A DNA stretch of 64,000 nt from Luidia sarsii (GCA_949987565.1 OX465110.1:4264061-4328060); one strand, 5' to 3'; counted from the stretch's first letter, positions 19,796 through 31,880 are shown. Notes: a model not told the origin generated them from the sequence alone. Numbers and translations are program-made.

Positions 19796-21735
19796 ATTTG
19801 GAGATTAAGCAGAAATGCAGCAAAAACACAGAACAAAATGAACACTTTCATCGGTTAAAGCAAAACAACACTAAACGACACTGTTCAGTTAACTTGAATA
19901 AACTGATCTTTCATTGCAAAAGAGACCTTTGAAATGAAAGAAACTTTGAACACTGGAACACTAACGGTTGCGGTATTTTTTTGTTAAAATGGCAGCCATC
20001 TTGAAAACGAATACCAAAAAAAAATCCTCTTCCGCATTTTCAGAAACCCGGACGAGAAACATTTTTTTAAAATTAATTCTGTCTTTTCAGAGTTGAAATA
20101 AGGTGAACCGCACTATTATTAGGCCCCTATGTAGAGGGGATGTGCCCCGATGACTTGACTGTGGGAATCTCACGACTGTCCTGGATTTTTGGCAAGCTGG
20201 TATCTAAACCTGTGAAAATAACCCGAAAACTGCATCTCCTCAGCTGTTTTGCCAACAGCTGTTTTGTGATGAGAAACACGTAGCCGATGCCGAGGTTGGG
20301 GGAGAGGGGGGGGGGCTACGTTTCTTTTGTCATCCTGCCAATTGTCTTTATACAGTCGTGCAGCGAACCAAAGTACATGTTCGTCTATATAATAATGCTG
20401 GCAGTATCGATCGATTCACCGCCATGCCTAGCCTCCGCAGCGAAATCACGGGTCGGTCTCAAAACTCAGAACGTCCATGCCATTCGGAGTTAGGCCTACT
20501 CTTAATATGCATTCGCTGTAAGAAGGTGATATTTTTGACAGAAAACCCCCGATCATTCCGATCCAGCTAAAACACTCCGCTGTATCATTTCGTCAGACTG
20601 GTCTGATTCGTTTGCGCAGCGTCCATATAACTCTTGCCGTGGGCAATTCGTACCCCCCCGGCGCATTTTTGGATCGGTCTATATACCCTAGCGGATAGCA
20701 CGCGGAAGTAGTGCAAACAAAATATGAGGACAAAGGTATTCGAAAATAAAAGGGGGAGCCAAATTGTATGGGTTTTTTTTTCAGATCGGAAAAGTTCAAG
20801 TAGATTTGATCTTCAAATTAGACTTTTAAGAAAATAACAGAACGCCGAGGTGCATGGTGGTAGATGACCTGATACAAAAGGAGGACCAGGCTGAACACTT
20901 GTAGGCAAGTTTCTCCCGTTTTGGTAACAAACTTGATTCTTGTCTCAACTCCAGGATATTTTTTTTTTCACAGCGGCCAATGAGATCTATCGCTCTTTGT
21001 CCGACGTCTGAAAGTACAAAAGTAGCTGTAAAAATGGTTCCATGCAATGGTCCGTACAAAATTCGTACGTGTATGTATTATATATTTTCAGTCAAGCGAA
21101 AGCCACCCCCCCCAAAAAAAAGAGGAAAAAATTAAAAGATAAAGAATACTGCACTCTTGTACTTGTACTGTTATGAATAGTGTTTGCATGCTCTATGGGT
21201 TGTACATGTATATACACATGTTCCTATTAATAGGTATTTTTGTTCAAGGGCTAGGGAAACTCTTCTTTTTGCTTAGTGCACAAATGCCTTGATAATTCTT
21301 AACCAAAGCAGACAGGCGATGATACGCCGATGATCTCGTAAAGTTCACCAACAAAAATCGTTGTCGTCGGGGGGGGGGGGCAAACTAAACCGTGTCCAGG
21401 CCTACATAATCGAAAACGGATCTGAGAGGGCCCAATTGTGACACTGAGCGATGGTGAGCTTTGTGAGTTGATCTCTTTCGAGAAGCAATTCTGCGGTGGA
21501 AGCGGCCCGTCTCGATGCCACACTCTTCCACGAAAGAGATGAACTCATACGGCGTTATCACCAAAGTTCCCACATTCTGAGCTCACCATGGCGTGCAAAC
21601 CTTAATCACTCATTTGGGGGGCTAATCCGTTGAATCTACCAGGCGAGCAGACCTACTACCGGCCAATGTGATTCGAGAAAACTGTCAAAAAATGGAGTAG
21701 GGCAATTCTAAGATGACTCGTGACTCAAGACTCAA
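19796..21735. other. Intergenic sequence, nothing recognised
   Basis: Short inverted repeat around 20235-20270 (CAGCTGTTTT) and a G run at 21371-21380. A fragment at 21581-21603 (CTCACCATGGCG, GCAAACC) echoes the outer part of the 16.4 kb palindrome. Confidence 0.45.
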
Positions 21736-21744
21736 AATTCGACC

Positions 21745-22412
21745 ATTGTGACTTGTGACTCGGACATGACCTTTGTGACTCGCTCTCAGACAGACTCGAC
21801 AGATGTGACTCGTACTCAGTCAGACTCGACAGATGTGACTCGCACTCAGACAGACTCGACAGATGTGACTCATACTCAGTCAGACTCGACAGATGTGACT
21901 CGCACTCAGACAGACTCGACAGATGTGACTCACACTCAGACTCGACAGATGTGACTCGCACTCAGACAGACTCGACAGATGTGACTCGTACTCAGACAGA
22001 CTCGACAGATGTGACTCGCACTCAGACAGACTCAACAGATGTGACTCGTACTCAGACAGACTCGACAGATGTGACTCATACTCAGACTCGACAGATGTGA
22101 CTTGCACTCAGACAGACTCAACAGAAGTGACTCGTACTCAGACTCGACAGATGTGACTCGCACTCAGTCAGACTCGACAGATGTGACTCGGACTCAGACA
22201 GACTCAACAGATGTGACTCGTACTCAGACAGACTCGACAGATGTGACTCGCACTCAGACAGACTCAACAGATGTGACTCGTACTCAGACTCGACAGATGT
22301 GACTCGCACTCAGTCAGACTCGACAGATGTGACTCGTACTCAGACAGACTCAACAGATGTCACTCGCACTCAGACAGACTCGACAGATGTGACTCGCACT
22401 AAGATTCGATAT
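21745..22412. repeat. 30-bp minisatellite (GTGACTCGCACTCAGAC unit)
   Basis: About 22 units of GTGACTCGCACTCAGACAGA followed by CTCGACAGAT, with some units shortened by loss of a CAGA. The opposite strand of this unit is the core of the 73-bp array at 27049-27420. Confidence 0.95.
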
Positions 22413-22541
22413 TTTGTGACTCAAATGCAAGTGTGCGCCGTACATGGGCCAGGAACAGCATAGTTTCCATATAACAGTTTTATATACCGTAGTCGTAATC
22501 CCTTCTACCCAGGAATATTATTATAAGCATATTATAATCAT

Positions 22542-22605
22542 GTTTAGTTTAGTTTAGTTTAGTTTATTTCTTTTCCACAGCACAGATCACAGAATGCGCA
22601 TGAAC
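22542..22605 (-). repeat. Inverted copy of the AACTA-tailed retroelement end
   Basis: AGTTT pentamers are followed by ATTTCTTTTCCACAGCAC, the reverse complement of the tail at 7300-7356. Confidence 0.55.
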
Positions 22606-22939
22606 AGCTACCAAACTACCAATGTAAACATTGTTCCGAGTACAGACATTCCCAAGTAGAATTGCGTTGGCGTATTTTAGGGCTTATTTAGGAGAACAAG
22701 AAGCTTTGACGTACTTCAAGTTGAACCCAATCGCCTCCTCGTTTCGAAGAAAAGTACATTGGAATGTGTCTCAATTCTAATGTCGGTCTCCTGCCCCACC
22801 TTGTTCGTTGTTCCGAGCACTTGCACTGGTAATCTGAAAGAAACCTCGATTCACACAGTCGTGTTGGGATAATTATTTAGCATTGTTGGGGTCAAACGTT
22901 CAGCACGGCGCGATATTCAAGTTTGCGGAAGGTTGCTCG

Positions 22940-23580
22940 CGCAAACTTAGGGTTGGGTTAGGGGTAGTTTGAGGGGTAGGGTAAGGTTAGGATAGGGTTA
23001 ATTAAGGGTAGTTTGAGGGATAGGGTAAGATAAGGATAGGGTTAATTAAGGGTAGTTTGAGGGGTAGGGTAAGGTTAGGACAAGGTTAAGGGTAGTTTGA
23101 GGGTAGGTGTCACAAGCAGGGTTGAATTAATCACTTTAAGTTGACTGTTGCATAATGTTAGGGGCTGCGCTAAGCAGCTGACAATACATTTTTTTTAAAT
23201 ACATTCCTTGATAATTGGTCTGAGTGAGCTGGCACAAGGGTCCGGCTTGCGACAGTAGGGTAAGATTATTGTATGGTTAATTAAGGGTAGTTTGAGGGGT
23301 AGGGTAAGGTTAGGGTAGGGTTAATTAAGGGTAGTTTGAGGGGTAGTTTGAGGGGTATAGGGTAAGGTTACGGCAGGGTTAAGGGTAGTTTGAGGGGTAG
23401 GGTAAGGTTAGGGGTAGGAGTAAAGTTATGAGTAGGGTGGGGGTAGAGGTAGATGTAGATGTAGTCTGAGGGGTAGGGTTAGGGGTAGGGTGGGGGTGAA
23501 AGGTAGAGGAGGCCGTAGGGATGTGGTTATGGTTAGGGAGTAGGGTAAGGGTACTCCAGTCTAACCCCAACCCTAACCCC
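22940..23580. repeat. Degenerate TTAGGG-like tandem array
   Basis: Units of about 55 bases containing GGGTTAATTAAGGGTAGTT and TGAGGGGTAGGGTAAGG repeat at 22950-23110 and 23265-23480, then turn into a CCCTAACCCC form on the same strand near 23560-23590. The G-rich hexamers resemble eroded telomere repeats. Confidence 0.75.
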
Positions 23581-23590
23581 AAGCTTAACC

Positions 23591-24317
23591 CTAAGTTTGA
23601 AGTTTGCGCGTGGGACAGTTGCGCAAACTTAAAGATCAGGCAAGGTTTGGAGGTTGCGTCCGATAGCATTAAATGTATTCTGACTGACATAACGAGTTCA
23701 TAATAACTCATCCGAAACTGCCAGACCTAAAAAAATTGTTTTTCCTTTCTGGTGGCGCATAAGTCACGACTGAGTAATTTTTCTTTTAGTTGAAATTCAA
23801 TCCGATCCAGACTCGGCGAAAACAGAAGCATGCCAACCCTCAATCATGAATGGCGGGGCCGCAATGTCTGCAACTGAACATAATTGTCTGACGGGTTCAA
23901 CATTGAATTGCTGCCATCCGAAACGGTTAAACCTGAAGCGTTCATTTGGTAGTTTGTTCACTCTTCAAAACTATAGCGTGGTGCCATGTTAGCCAAACCG
24001 TGCCCGCTGCGTGTGGGGTTCTCTTTTATTAGTCGGGCCTTGAATTTGCCGCAGCTCATGGCCCGTGCACGAGGCGGCCCCCTTCCCGGCACTGAACGTG
24101 ACACCGGGTCCGGGGCGCCCATTCGGGCGTGAGAAATGGCGACGTCCCCACCGGCTCGGCTTCGACAACAATCGCGACCTTGCCGTGCGTACCTGCGTCC
24201 TTTGACGCGGACCACCTTGAACTACCGCCTCTTATCAATGCTGGGGCTGCAACCACCTGGCCGTGGGCGCATCGGAATATGATGGTAGTAACAGTTAGTC
24301 AACGACTAGCCCCCCCC

Positions 24318-24348
<31 letters not shown>

Positions 24349-24751
24349 GCCGAAATTTAGTTTGTGAGCTCACCGTGACTCGTTTTGACTCACAGCGTCA
24401 GTCCTCCGTGAGAAATGTTTCTCGGTATACAGGCAGCTGTCATCTTCCAACATGAAAAACAAACAAACCGAAGTTATCTATTTTGGGAGTATAGGGAGCC
24501 TCCTATATATGCGGCTGCGGAGATATCTTTGGAATGCGGGGCAATTATTCATCCTTGCTGAATGTGCGTGAGTCAACAGTCGGACGAGATTGATTATAAG
24601 GGCTGTATACGGCTTGAGAGCAGTACGAAAACATGCTGCAAACTGTTACGTATACAGACTTACGTGACCACTACGCGCAAATGATAACACTAAAGCAGCT
24701 GAGGGCCCGACGTTTCGACCCTAGCAGGACATAGCCGTTCGCCTCGTTTTA
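23591..24751. other. Intergenic sequence, nothing recognised
   Basis: A CpG-rich patch lies at 23990-24260 and an A run at 24316-24345. A fragment GACGTTTCGACCCTAGCAGG sits at 24710-24729. Confidence 0.45.
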
Positions 24752-25338
24752 CAGCCATGCTAGGTGGCCCTAGGTGTCTAGGTGGTCCTAGGTGGCCCTA
24801 GGTGGCTAGGTGGCCCTAGGTGGCTAGGTGGCCCTAGATGGCTAGGTGGCCCTAGATGGCTAGGTGGCCCTAGGTGGCTAGGTGGCCCTAGGTGGCTAGG
24901 TGGCCCTAGGTGGCTAGGTGGCCCTAGGTGGCTAGGTGGCCCTAGGTGGCTAGGTGGCCCTAGGTGGCTAGGTGGCCTATAGGCGGCTAGGTGGCCCTAG
25001 GTGGCTAGGTGGCTAGGTGGCCCTAGGCGGCTAGGTGGCTAGGTGGCCCTAGGTGTCTAGGTGGTCCTAGGTGGCCCTAGGTGGCCCTAGGTGGCTAGGT
25101 GGCCCTAGGTGGCTAGGTGGTCCTAGGTGGCCCTAGGTGGCTAGGTGGCCCTAGGTGGCTAGGTGGTCCTAGGTGGCTAGGTGGCCCTAGGTGGCTAGGT
25201 GGCCCTAGGTGGCTAGGTGGCCCTAGGTGGCTAGGTGGCCCTAGGTGGCTAGGTGGTCCTAGGTGGCTAGGTGGTCCTAGGTGGCTAGGTGGCCCTAGGT
25301 GGCTAGGTGGCCCTAGATGGCCACATAAGGTGGCCCTG
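24752..25338. repeat. 18-bp minisatellite (CCTAGGTGGCTAGGTGGC)
   Basis: More than 30 units of an 18-base repeat with half-units of TAGGTGG. The plus-strand frame reads Leu-Gly-Gly-Pro-Arg-Trp repeats without stops, a consequence of the unit length rather than evidence of a protein. Confidence 0.95.
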
Positions 25339-25842
25339 TGTCCTTAGCATCTCGGTGGGGGGGGGGGGGGTCAACGCGTCGTCGGTCTCCACTGTACTTG
25401 CGAGTTGTCTGGCCGCCATCTTATTTCCAGAAGGTCGGCTGGATATGGTTGAAAGGGGCAAGTCCACGGACCGTGGAGCGACCAGTGATTCTATTCTGGT
25501 CAGTTCAACGCCGATGGAGCTATGTGTGGAGCCATTTACGACTGCAGTCGTTTGCAAGACTATAGGCTATAGGTTCCTCCGCCAGGGATGTTGTGCGGTT
25601 TTTTTTGCCGACGTCCGTGTGCTTGTTGGGCTGTGTGTTTGTTTGTTGGGGTGTTGGGGTGTTTGTTTGTTTGTTTGTTTGTCTGTTAGCAAAACGGCTC
25701 AACATTCTACGAATGCTTTGTTCTGAAATGTTTGCAGCAGGCCTATACTGGTATTCTCACTGGCTCAAGGTGATTCGTTTTTCGGTGGTGATCCGGATCA
25801 AATGCTGGATTCTGGACCACTTTGAAATGCTCGTTAATATTC

Positions 25843-26455
25843 TCGGTAAATGGTGCTTGGCGGAGGTTTGCGCTCTACGGGTGTTTTTCTATAGTTGTTT
25901 GTATTTCTAGTCTTTCTTTCTTTCTTTCTTTCTTCCTTTCTTTTTATATGCGCATAATATTCAATTGTCATTTCCAGACATAACCGAGCAAAAGGTGTAC
26001 GGGCTCACGTGTATAGTGTTCCTGTATGCTGAGGGGATAAAGTGTAGACGGTGAAACAGAATTGCGCACCACCGCGGGCAGGCTGACAACGTAGCATGAC
26101 CCATTGTCTGAGCTCACCTGAATCCTAATTCCCCCATTGCTCTCCCAGCCCACCGCCGGCCACCGCCCCCACCACCACTACTGCCCCCAGAAAGTGCCAG
26201 GATTTTTCTTTTTGTCTAGCGGCGCCTTTCCCCTACGGATATCTCTTTGTGTTTCCTTTTTTTATGTGCGTGACGTGTTGTGAGTATATTGAAACGTGTC
26301 ATGCGGGATACGGATTGTTCAGCCGTTTACACGCGCACACATTCTGGTACTGGCTGGCATTGAACCCAGGAGAGACTCGTTGTGGGAACAATTGACTGGT
26401 CCCGTATGAATTTGGCTGTCTGGCTGCTGCACGGTATTGTCACCCTATAATGTTA
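25843..26455. repeat. 0.6 kb dispersed repeat, copy 1
   Basis: The segments CGGTAAATGGTGCTTGGCGG, CATTTCCAGACATAACCGAG, AAAGGTGTACGGGCTCACG, TCATGACC-type text and the end ATTGTCACCCTATAATG all reappear in reverse order and orientation at 51921-52523. Both copies end in a pyrimidine/purine microsatellite on the same side. A CTTT run lies at 25911-25945. Confidence 0.88.
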
Positions 26456-26457
26456 GC

Positions 26458-26473
26458 CCCCCCCCTCTCTCTC

Positions 26474-26515
<42 letters not shown>

Positions 26516-26925
26516 CCCCCCCCTCTCTCTCTCCTTACCCATCTTGCTCCACCTCTCTCCCTCCCTCTCGCCCTTCCCTCTCTTTCTCCCCTCTCTCTCT
26601 TCCCCTCTCACTCTCTCTCTTCTCTCTCTCTCTCCTTACCCCTCTTGCTCCACCTCTCTCCCTCCCTCTGTCTCCCTCCCTCTCGCCCTTCCATCTCTTT
26701 CTCCCCCTCTCTCCTCTCTCTCTCTCTTCCCCCATCTCTCTCTCCCTCTCTGTCTCCCTCTGTCCCGTCTTTCTTTCTCTCCCCTCTATCCCTCTCTCTC
26801 TCGTCCTCTCTCCCCGTATTTCTCCCTCTCTTTCCCTCCACCGCCCCCTCTCTCTCTCTCTCCCTCTCAGTCTCTTGCCCCTCCCTCTCCGTCTATCTCC
26901 CCCTCTCTCCTCCTAATTTCCGTAT
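26458..26925. repeat. CT-rich microsatellite
   Basis: CTCTCT runs mixed with CCCTCT units, directly abutting the dispersed repeat. Open frames across it are low-complexity Ser/Leu/Pro and are not called. Confidence 0.95.
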
Positions 26926-27048
26926 CTTACCCTGGTCCATTCTGATACCTTCCAATCTACCTTTTTTGGAAACGTGGGGGCGTTTGGGCTCAGCTCGACG
27001 TCACGGCTTCGATCCTGTTCTCATAAAACAAGCCGAGATCACACCAAC

Positions 27049-27420
27049 GAGTCTGAGTGAGTGCGAGTCACATCCAAGTCATGAGTCAGTATAGGTATAA
27101 GAAGTTCGAGTCACATCTGTCGAGTCTGAGTGAGTGCGAGTCACATCCAAGTCATGAGTCAGTATAGGTATAAGGAGTTCGAGTCACATCTGTCGAGTCT
27201 GAGTGAGTGCGAGTCACATCCAAGTCATGAGTCAGTATAGGTATAAGGAGTTCGAGTCACATATGTCGAGTCTGAGTGAGTGCGAGTCACATCCAAGTCA
27301 TGAGTCAGTATAGGTATAAAGAGTTCGAGTCACATCTGTCTAGTCTGAGTGAGTGCGAGTCACATCCAAGTCATGAGTCAGTATAGGTATAAGGAGTGCG
27401 AGTCATTTGCTATCCTGATT
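27049..27420. repeat. 73-bp minisatellite, five units
   Basis: Each unit contains GAGTCTGAGTGAGTGCGAG, TCACATCCAAGTCATGAGTC and AGTATAGGTATAAGGAGTTC. The part GAGTGCGAGTCAC plus ATCTGTCGAGTCT is the reverse complement of the 30-bp unit at 21.7-22.4 kb. Confidence 0.95.
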
Positions 27421-27497
27421 TAAGAGTCCGAGCCTTGAGTCGTGGACAGTGAGATCGTTTTGTTTGTTTGTTAGGGTGTTTATTTATTTGTTTGTTT

Positions 27498-27590
27498 GAT
27501 ATACAAAAATGTTGCAAACTGCTTACTGACTAAAATTACCAAAATGCAAATCTCAAAATTTAGTGGGCCTGACGTTTCGACCATGAATGT
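27498..27590. repeat. Half copy of the GACGTTTCGATCC repeat
   Basis: ATATACAAAAATGTTGCAAA, CTGACTAAAATTACCAAAAT and TTTAGTGGGCCTGACGTTTC give one arm of the element; the other arm is missing. Confidence 0.8.
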
Positions 27591-28705
27591 TTGTTTAATC
27601 AGTAGAAGTGTTTGTTCTCACGCTGATTCCGGTCACTATGCGGCCCTGCGCAAGGAGAGGATCTAGACGGTAGGTCTTAGCCTCGTCTGACAGACTCTTT
27701 GATTTTGATACTCAGACTACGAGAGACTGCATGCCACAATAACGCCCGCTGGTGCGCTTTTGAACGGCGGATTCCCATTCTTACTCCGTGTGAGACTGAC
27801 ACACACATACACACGCACGAACAGGCTGCCACTAGAAGGGCAGCCAAGGATTCACAGCTCGGATGCACTCTGGTACAGAATGGAAAATTATTTAATTTTT
27901 TTTTTTTTTTTTTTTTTTGGGGGGGAGATGGAGTTGGTTGTGCGTTCCTGTGTCCCACCTGCAGGCATTCACTACTATAGTTACTCTATAGCTACATCCG
28001 TATCGCGGATGTGCGTTACCTGTTGCACTGTGCTTCGTGGAGCGTGTTATTAAAGTGTTTTGTCAGATTTAGTGTCGACGCAGAACAACAAACGGACGAA
28101 CAAACACACAAACAAGTAAACAACTTTCCCCCAGATGATCCCTCAAAGTTCAGATAGGAAAACTGGTAACCTTCCCCGTGATTAGTCTCTGCTCAAGGCG
28201 CCCGTGGCACCGTTCCCGCGTCTATAGTGAAAACTCGAGAGAGCCTGTATCTCTCACAGTCTCACACCACCAGACACCTATAATATGGGTTGCACACCTG
28301 GGGACAACCGTGCAGAAGCAATGAGAACCCTCAACAGAAATGTCGCGTGGGTGTGTTTTTCTTTAAGCGCAGCAACAATTGGGCTTATCTCTCATTAGTC
28401 ACGTAGCCTCCGGTCAAGGCGTTATGTTTAACCAGCGGCAAATCTCGCACAATGACTTGCTCAATTCAACATTCCTGCTCGGGTTTATTTTAATTTTTTT
28501 TTTTTTTTGGGGGGGGGGAGGGGATGGGGGATAAAACAGTTACATTCCTGGCGTATATACATAATCAGGGTGCCCGAAAAAACAGCAGCAACAACAATAG
28601 CAACAAATCACCAGTTAAACAGAGTTCTGGGCCTCAAGGCGCCCTTAATTGGTGCAACTTCTCCCGCTTTATAACCGACCCGTGGCGCCCTCTTGGGGGA
28701 TCCAC
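27591..28705. other. Intergenic sequence, nothing recognised
   Basis: T homopolymers at 27897-27918 and 28495-28508 are the only marked structures. Confidence 0.45.
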
Positions 28706-29049
28706 TTAAAGGCCCAATACAGCATCGGTTTAAGTCAAAAGATTGCCACAATAGAAATCCTGCGAAGGTTTTAGCTCAAATGGTAATCTGAGAAAGTAAA
28801 AAAAAAGGCCAAAAAAAAAACCGTCATGGTTTTCGTACCGTTCTGCAGTGTAAGAAATAGTTTATTACTCGCAAGTAATTAAACTAATTGTCAATGTTTG
28901 AGTGAACATTTCTCGAAAAGTACAGCATCCTAGACCGTAAGATTTCAACATGAGGATTCCATCATGACCATCTACAAACTGTGTAAAATGAGAGAAATCT
29001 GTGGACATCGATGTTTCCCGATCTTCCCAATGTTGTATTGGGCCTTTGA
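28706..29049. mobile_element. MITE, family Q (terminal AAAGGCCCAATAC)
   Basis: Starts TTAAAGGCCCAATACAGC and ends CCCAATGTTGTATTGGGCC. The interior landmarks CCTGCGAAGGTTTTAGCTC, TGGTAATCTGAGAAAGTA and AACTGTGTAAA recur at 33419-33768, 46943-47312 and 61350-61699. The termini resemble those of family P. TTAA lies at the left edge. Confidence 0.8.
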
Positions 29050-29865
29050 GAGTAAAGTCGCACTTTCTGATTTGCCGCCAAGCTTCGCTCACATAATCTC
29101 CCCATAACTATAATAGGGACGACCCCCCCAAAAAAACAAATTGTGCGGCACGACTCATGTATTTTGTTTCCCCCCTCACTCCCACTCCCTCCCTCTCCCA
29201 AGAGTTATAGGGTCATTAAAAACGAGGCTTAACCCCCCCCCCATATCCCTATTAATTCGGGCCATTTTTTTTTAGAGGTGGGCTTGGAATAGTAACACCC
29301 CTCCCCTGGCGGTTTCAAAAAAATCGTGTCGCGAAGCCACAGAAACCGCAAGCGTCTCACTCGAACCTGCTGAAACTATAATAACTATATCCCCGGTACA
29401 GACACACTGCAGAGTGTGATTCAACTATGAAAACAAGAATTGGAGTGATAAATTATGACAGTGGCGGGGGGGGGGGACATCAATGTCTCATAATAATATG
29501 ACTATTGTTTTCAATTCACGTATACGGAGGCCCACCCAGTTCAATGTCAGTGGCGTTGCAAGTCATTTTGTGGGTGAAAATCGAGCTCATCGTTTACGCA
29601 GCCACTTGGAAGGGGAGGAGGAAAAGCCTTTATTTATTATTCTTTTTTTTTTTTTACGAAACTAAGGGTTGGGCTCGGGCATAGGCTTCGGTCGCATTTC
29701 TCTTAATACCCGGTATAAGATATGAGTGTACTGGGCATAGAATCACTTGGTCACCGTAGTAATGCTGTCCGTCTTAGCCGTGAGAAAATGTTGATGAAGC
29801 GTCTTCGGACTATTCAACCACATGGTCTCAACATCCAGGAGGGTAATGACTAACACCATGCAGCT
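29050..29865. other. Intergenic sequence, nothing recognised
   Basis: G run at 29465-29475 and T run at 29643-29655; no exon-like frame. Confidence 0.45.
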
Positions 29866-30025
29866 TTTAAAATGTAGTGGGCCTGACGTTTCGATCCTAG
29901 CAGGACCTTTCTCAAAGGCAGGGGAAGATCCTGCTAGGATCGAAACGTCAGGCCCACTAAATTTTAAGATTTGCATTTTGGTAATTTTAGTCAGTAAGCA
30001 GTTTGCAACATTTTTGTATATCCCG
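29866..30025. mobile_element. GACGTTTCGATCC hairpin element, well preserved
   Basis: AGTGGGCCTGACGTTTCGAT, CCTAGCAGGACCTTTCTC and AAAGGCAG face the inverse arm GATCCTGCTAGGATCGAAAC with GTCAGGCCCACTAAATTTT. The right tail GTCAGTAAGCAGTTTGCAAC is shared with copies at 27498, 31974 and 36117. Confidence 0.85.
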
Positions 30026-30297
30026 TAATAATGTCACATGTTTCTATAGAAATAAACGTTTGGCCCCAATTTCTCGGGGTGATAATTCTGTTATTATTAC
30101 CAAGCCCCCCAAACTCAGGTTGTCGTGGTTTAAACCAAAATATTATTTACATGTATTTCATTTTCTGGGATATCACAGACAATGAATCACAATTGTTGGG
30201 TAAACTAACCGAGCAAATGGGTAACTTGACCATTTTAAGTCCAGTGCGGACAGCCCAGGAAGTTCCTCCCAGGTAACTTGCCCGGCTCGAATGGGTA

Positions 30298-30487
30298 AGG
30301 TCTCTTGTCAAAAAGATCATCGGTTGAGTGCCGGTTGAATTCATCCGACCGATACAATTTCCCCCGGTAGAAAGCCGATTGTACTTGACTCTGGGGTGAA
30401 AAATACACGATGGCTATCCGGTGGAAACGACATCGGACGGGTCAAAATCATCTGATACCCAACCGATGATCTTTTTGACAAGAGGCC
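30298..30487. mobile_element. Foldback element with 28-base arms
   Basis: GGTCTCTTGTCAAAAAGATC plus ATCGGTTG at the left is matched with one mismatch by the inverse CAACCGATGATC plus TTTTTGACAAGAGGCC at the right. The motif CCAGTGCGGAC (or close variants) occurs at 30241, 30711, 30809 and 30870, suggesting that a larger decayed transposon surrounds it. Confidence 0.65.
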
Positions 30488-31725
30488 TAAGTTAACCGAC
30501 TGACTTCTGCGCGGTTCAATTGACCGGGGGTGGATTTCACAAAGCCTAACGATGCATCGTAACTCTAATTGCGATGGATAACCCATTGTAAGGTGACGCA
30601 CGGTATACGGTTTCTCTGCATCGCTCGCCGTCTTGCGATCAGTCGTAGGTTTATACGATGAGTTTGGTGAAATCAACGCCCGGTCAGTGAAACCGAGTCG
30701 GAAAGTCCAGTGCGGACGCGACGTCTCATGCGTCTGTGTTTTAGTCAGCCCGGTTAAGTTTTACCCCGTCGCTACGGTTATCTAGGCATACCCACGACGA
30801 TAATCCAAGTGCGGACGCCGGTAAGATTCACCCGTTGGAATGTTACCCACGATCTCGGTCAAAGAAAAAGGCCAGTGCGTACACGGCTGAAGACGGAAGG
30901 TCAAGTTAAAAAAGGGTCTGACAGAGGATGATACTCGACACGGAGACTCTAGCGAAGCCTATAGCGAGCCCGTACAGAAATGGGACCAAGATCCATGTGA
31001 AGAAGCGGAGAATATACTGATTGCGTTCGTCATTGGTTTTGTGCCAACGAATAACATGCAGACATCAGTAAAAAAGGTCCACTCCACTCTCCCCTAGAAA
31101 TTACTACACTGTACTTGGTTGGCCGTAAACCCTAAGCACGCCGTGGTTTTAAAGGTCGAACTATTATACAATACTCGTATTACCTGGACTGGTTATTTAT
31201 TGCTTTCAGTCTTCATGGAGTGGATATTCAGCGTTTTATTGCCTCCATCGAAATTAAATAACTATTGGAGTCATTCAGTGTTTACCATTTTGATTGTGAT
31301 GGATGGAGAGAAGGTTAACGTCTTCGGGTGTTTAATTGTAGTTTTCCCTCGAGGACGTCACTTTGCAGACGGCGCAAAAGGTTTAAACTTAATTCGTGTT
31401 TATTTTTCCGGTGGTGCATAACGGTTCGCGATTCGCGAGACAGACACTAAACAAATAAGCCAAGTTCTGCTTTTATGACGGCGGCCGTGAGTCACGTAAC
31501 CACTGCCAACCAAATGATTCACTATTACTCATCAGTTGGTGAGAATTTCCCCGTTTTATTTGAACCCACATTTTTTTGGAGGGGGGGGGGGTATCTTGAT
31601 CCATACAATACCGACTTCACTTATGTGTTGTTGCTCTGAATACCGTACGCCACACGGTATAGGCCAAGTTATTTATACGCTTTATTATCTTAACCTATTT
31701 GGACCTGTAGTGTACGGCCAGGGCT
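30488..31725. other. Intergenic sequence, nothing firmly recognised
   Basis: Contains the scattered CCAGTGCGGAC motifs. A plus-strand open frame at 31119-31421 has no recognisable domain and no start codon in good context. Confidence 0.45.
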
Positions 31726-31880
31726 AGAGATGGCGGCCACACGGAGCCTCGGCAGTGGGCGGCGGCCAAGGGAACCCGTGTCTCCACGCCGATTGGACGG
31801 TCGGGCGTGACGCTGACCTCCTTTGAACCAATCGCCGTTGGAGGCGCGGGGCGGGACGCTGTCCTGATTGGCGATAAAAG
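31726..31880. promoter_or_regulatory. Triple CCAAT, GC-box and YY1-like cluster
   Basis: Inverted CCAAT motifs at 31791-31796 and 31866-31870 and a direct one at 31828-31833 are spaced about 37 bases apart. GGGCGG lies at 31757 and AGATGGCGGCC (YY1-like) at 31728-31738. The region is CpG-rich. No exon was identified on either side, so the direction of transcription is unknown. Confidence 0.35.

Noticed and set aside
21725..27420. CRISPR-like direct repeats with spacers
   Set aside because: The arrays are head-to-tail minisatellites without unique spacers, in a eukaryotic context.
31119..31421. 100-codon plus-strand frame
   Set aside because: Does not start with ATG and shows no recognisable domain.
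31731..31811. 26-codon frame starting at ATGGCGGCC
   Set aside because: Short, stops without a donor; the ATG is better explained as a YY1-like motif.
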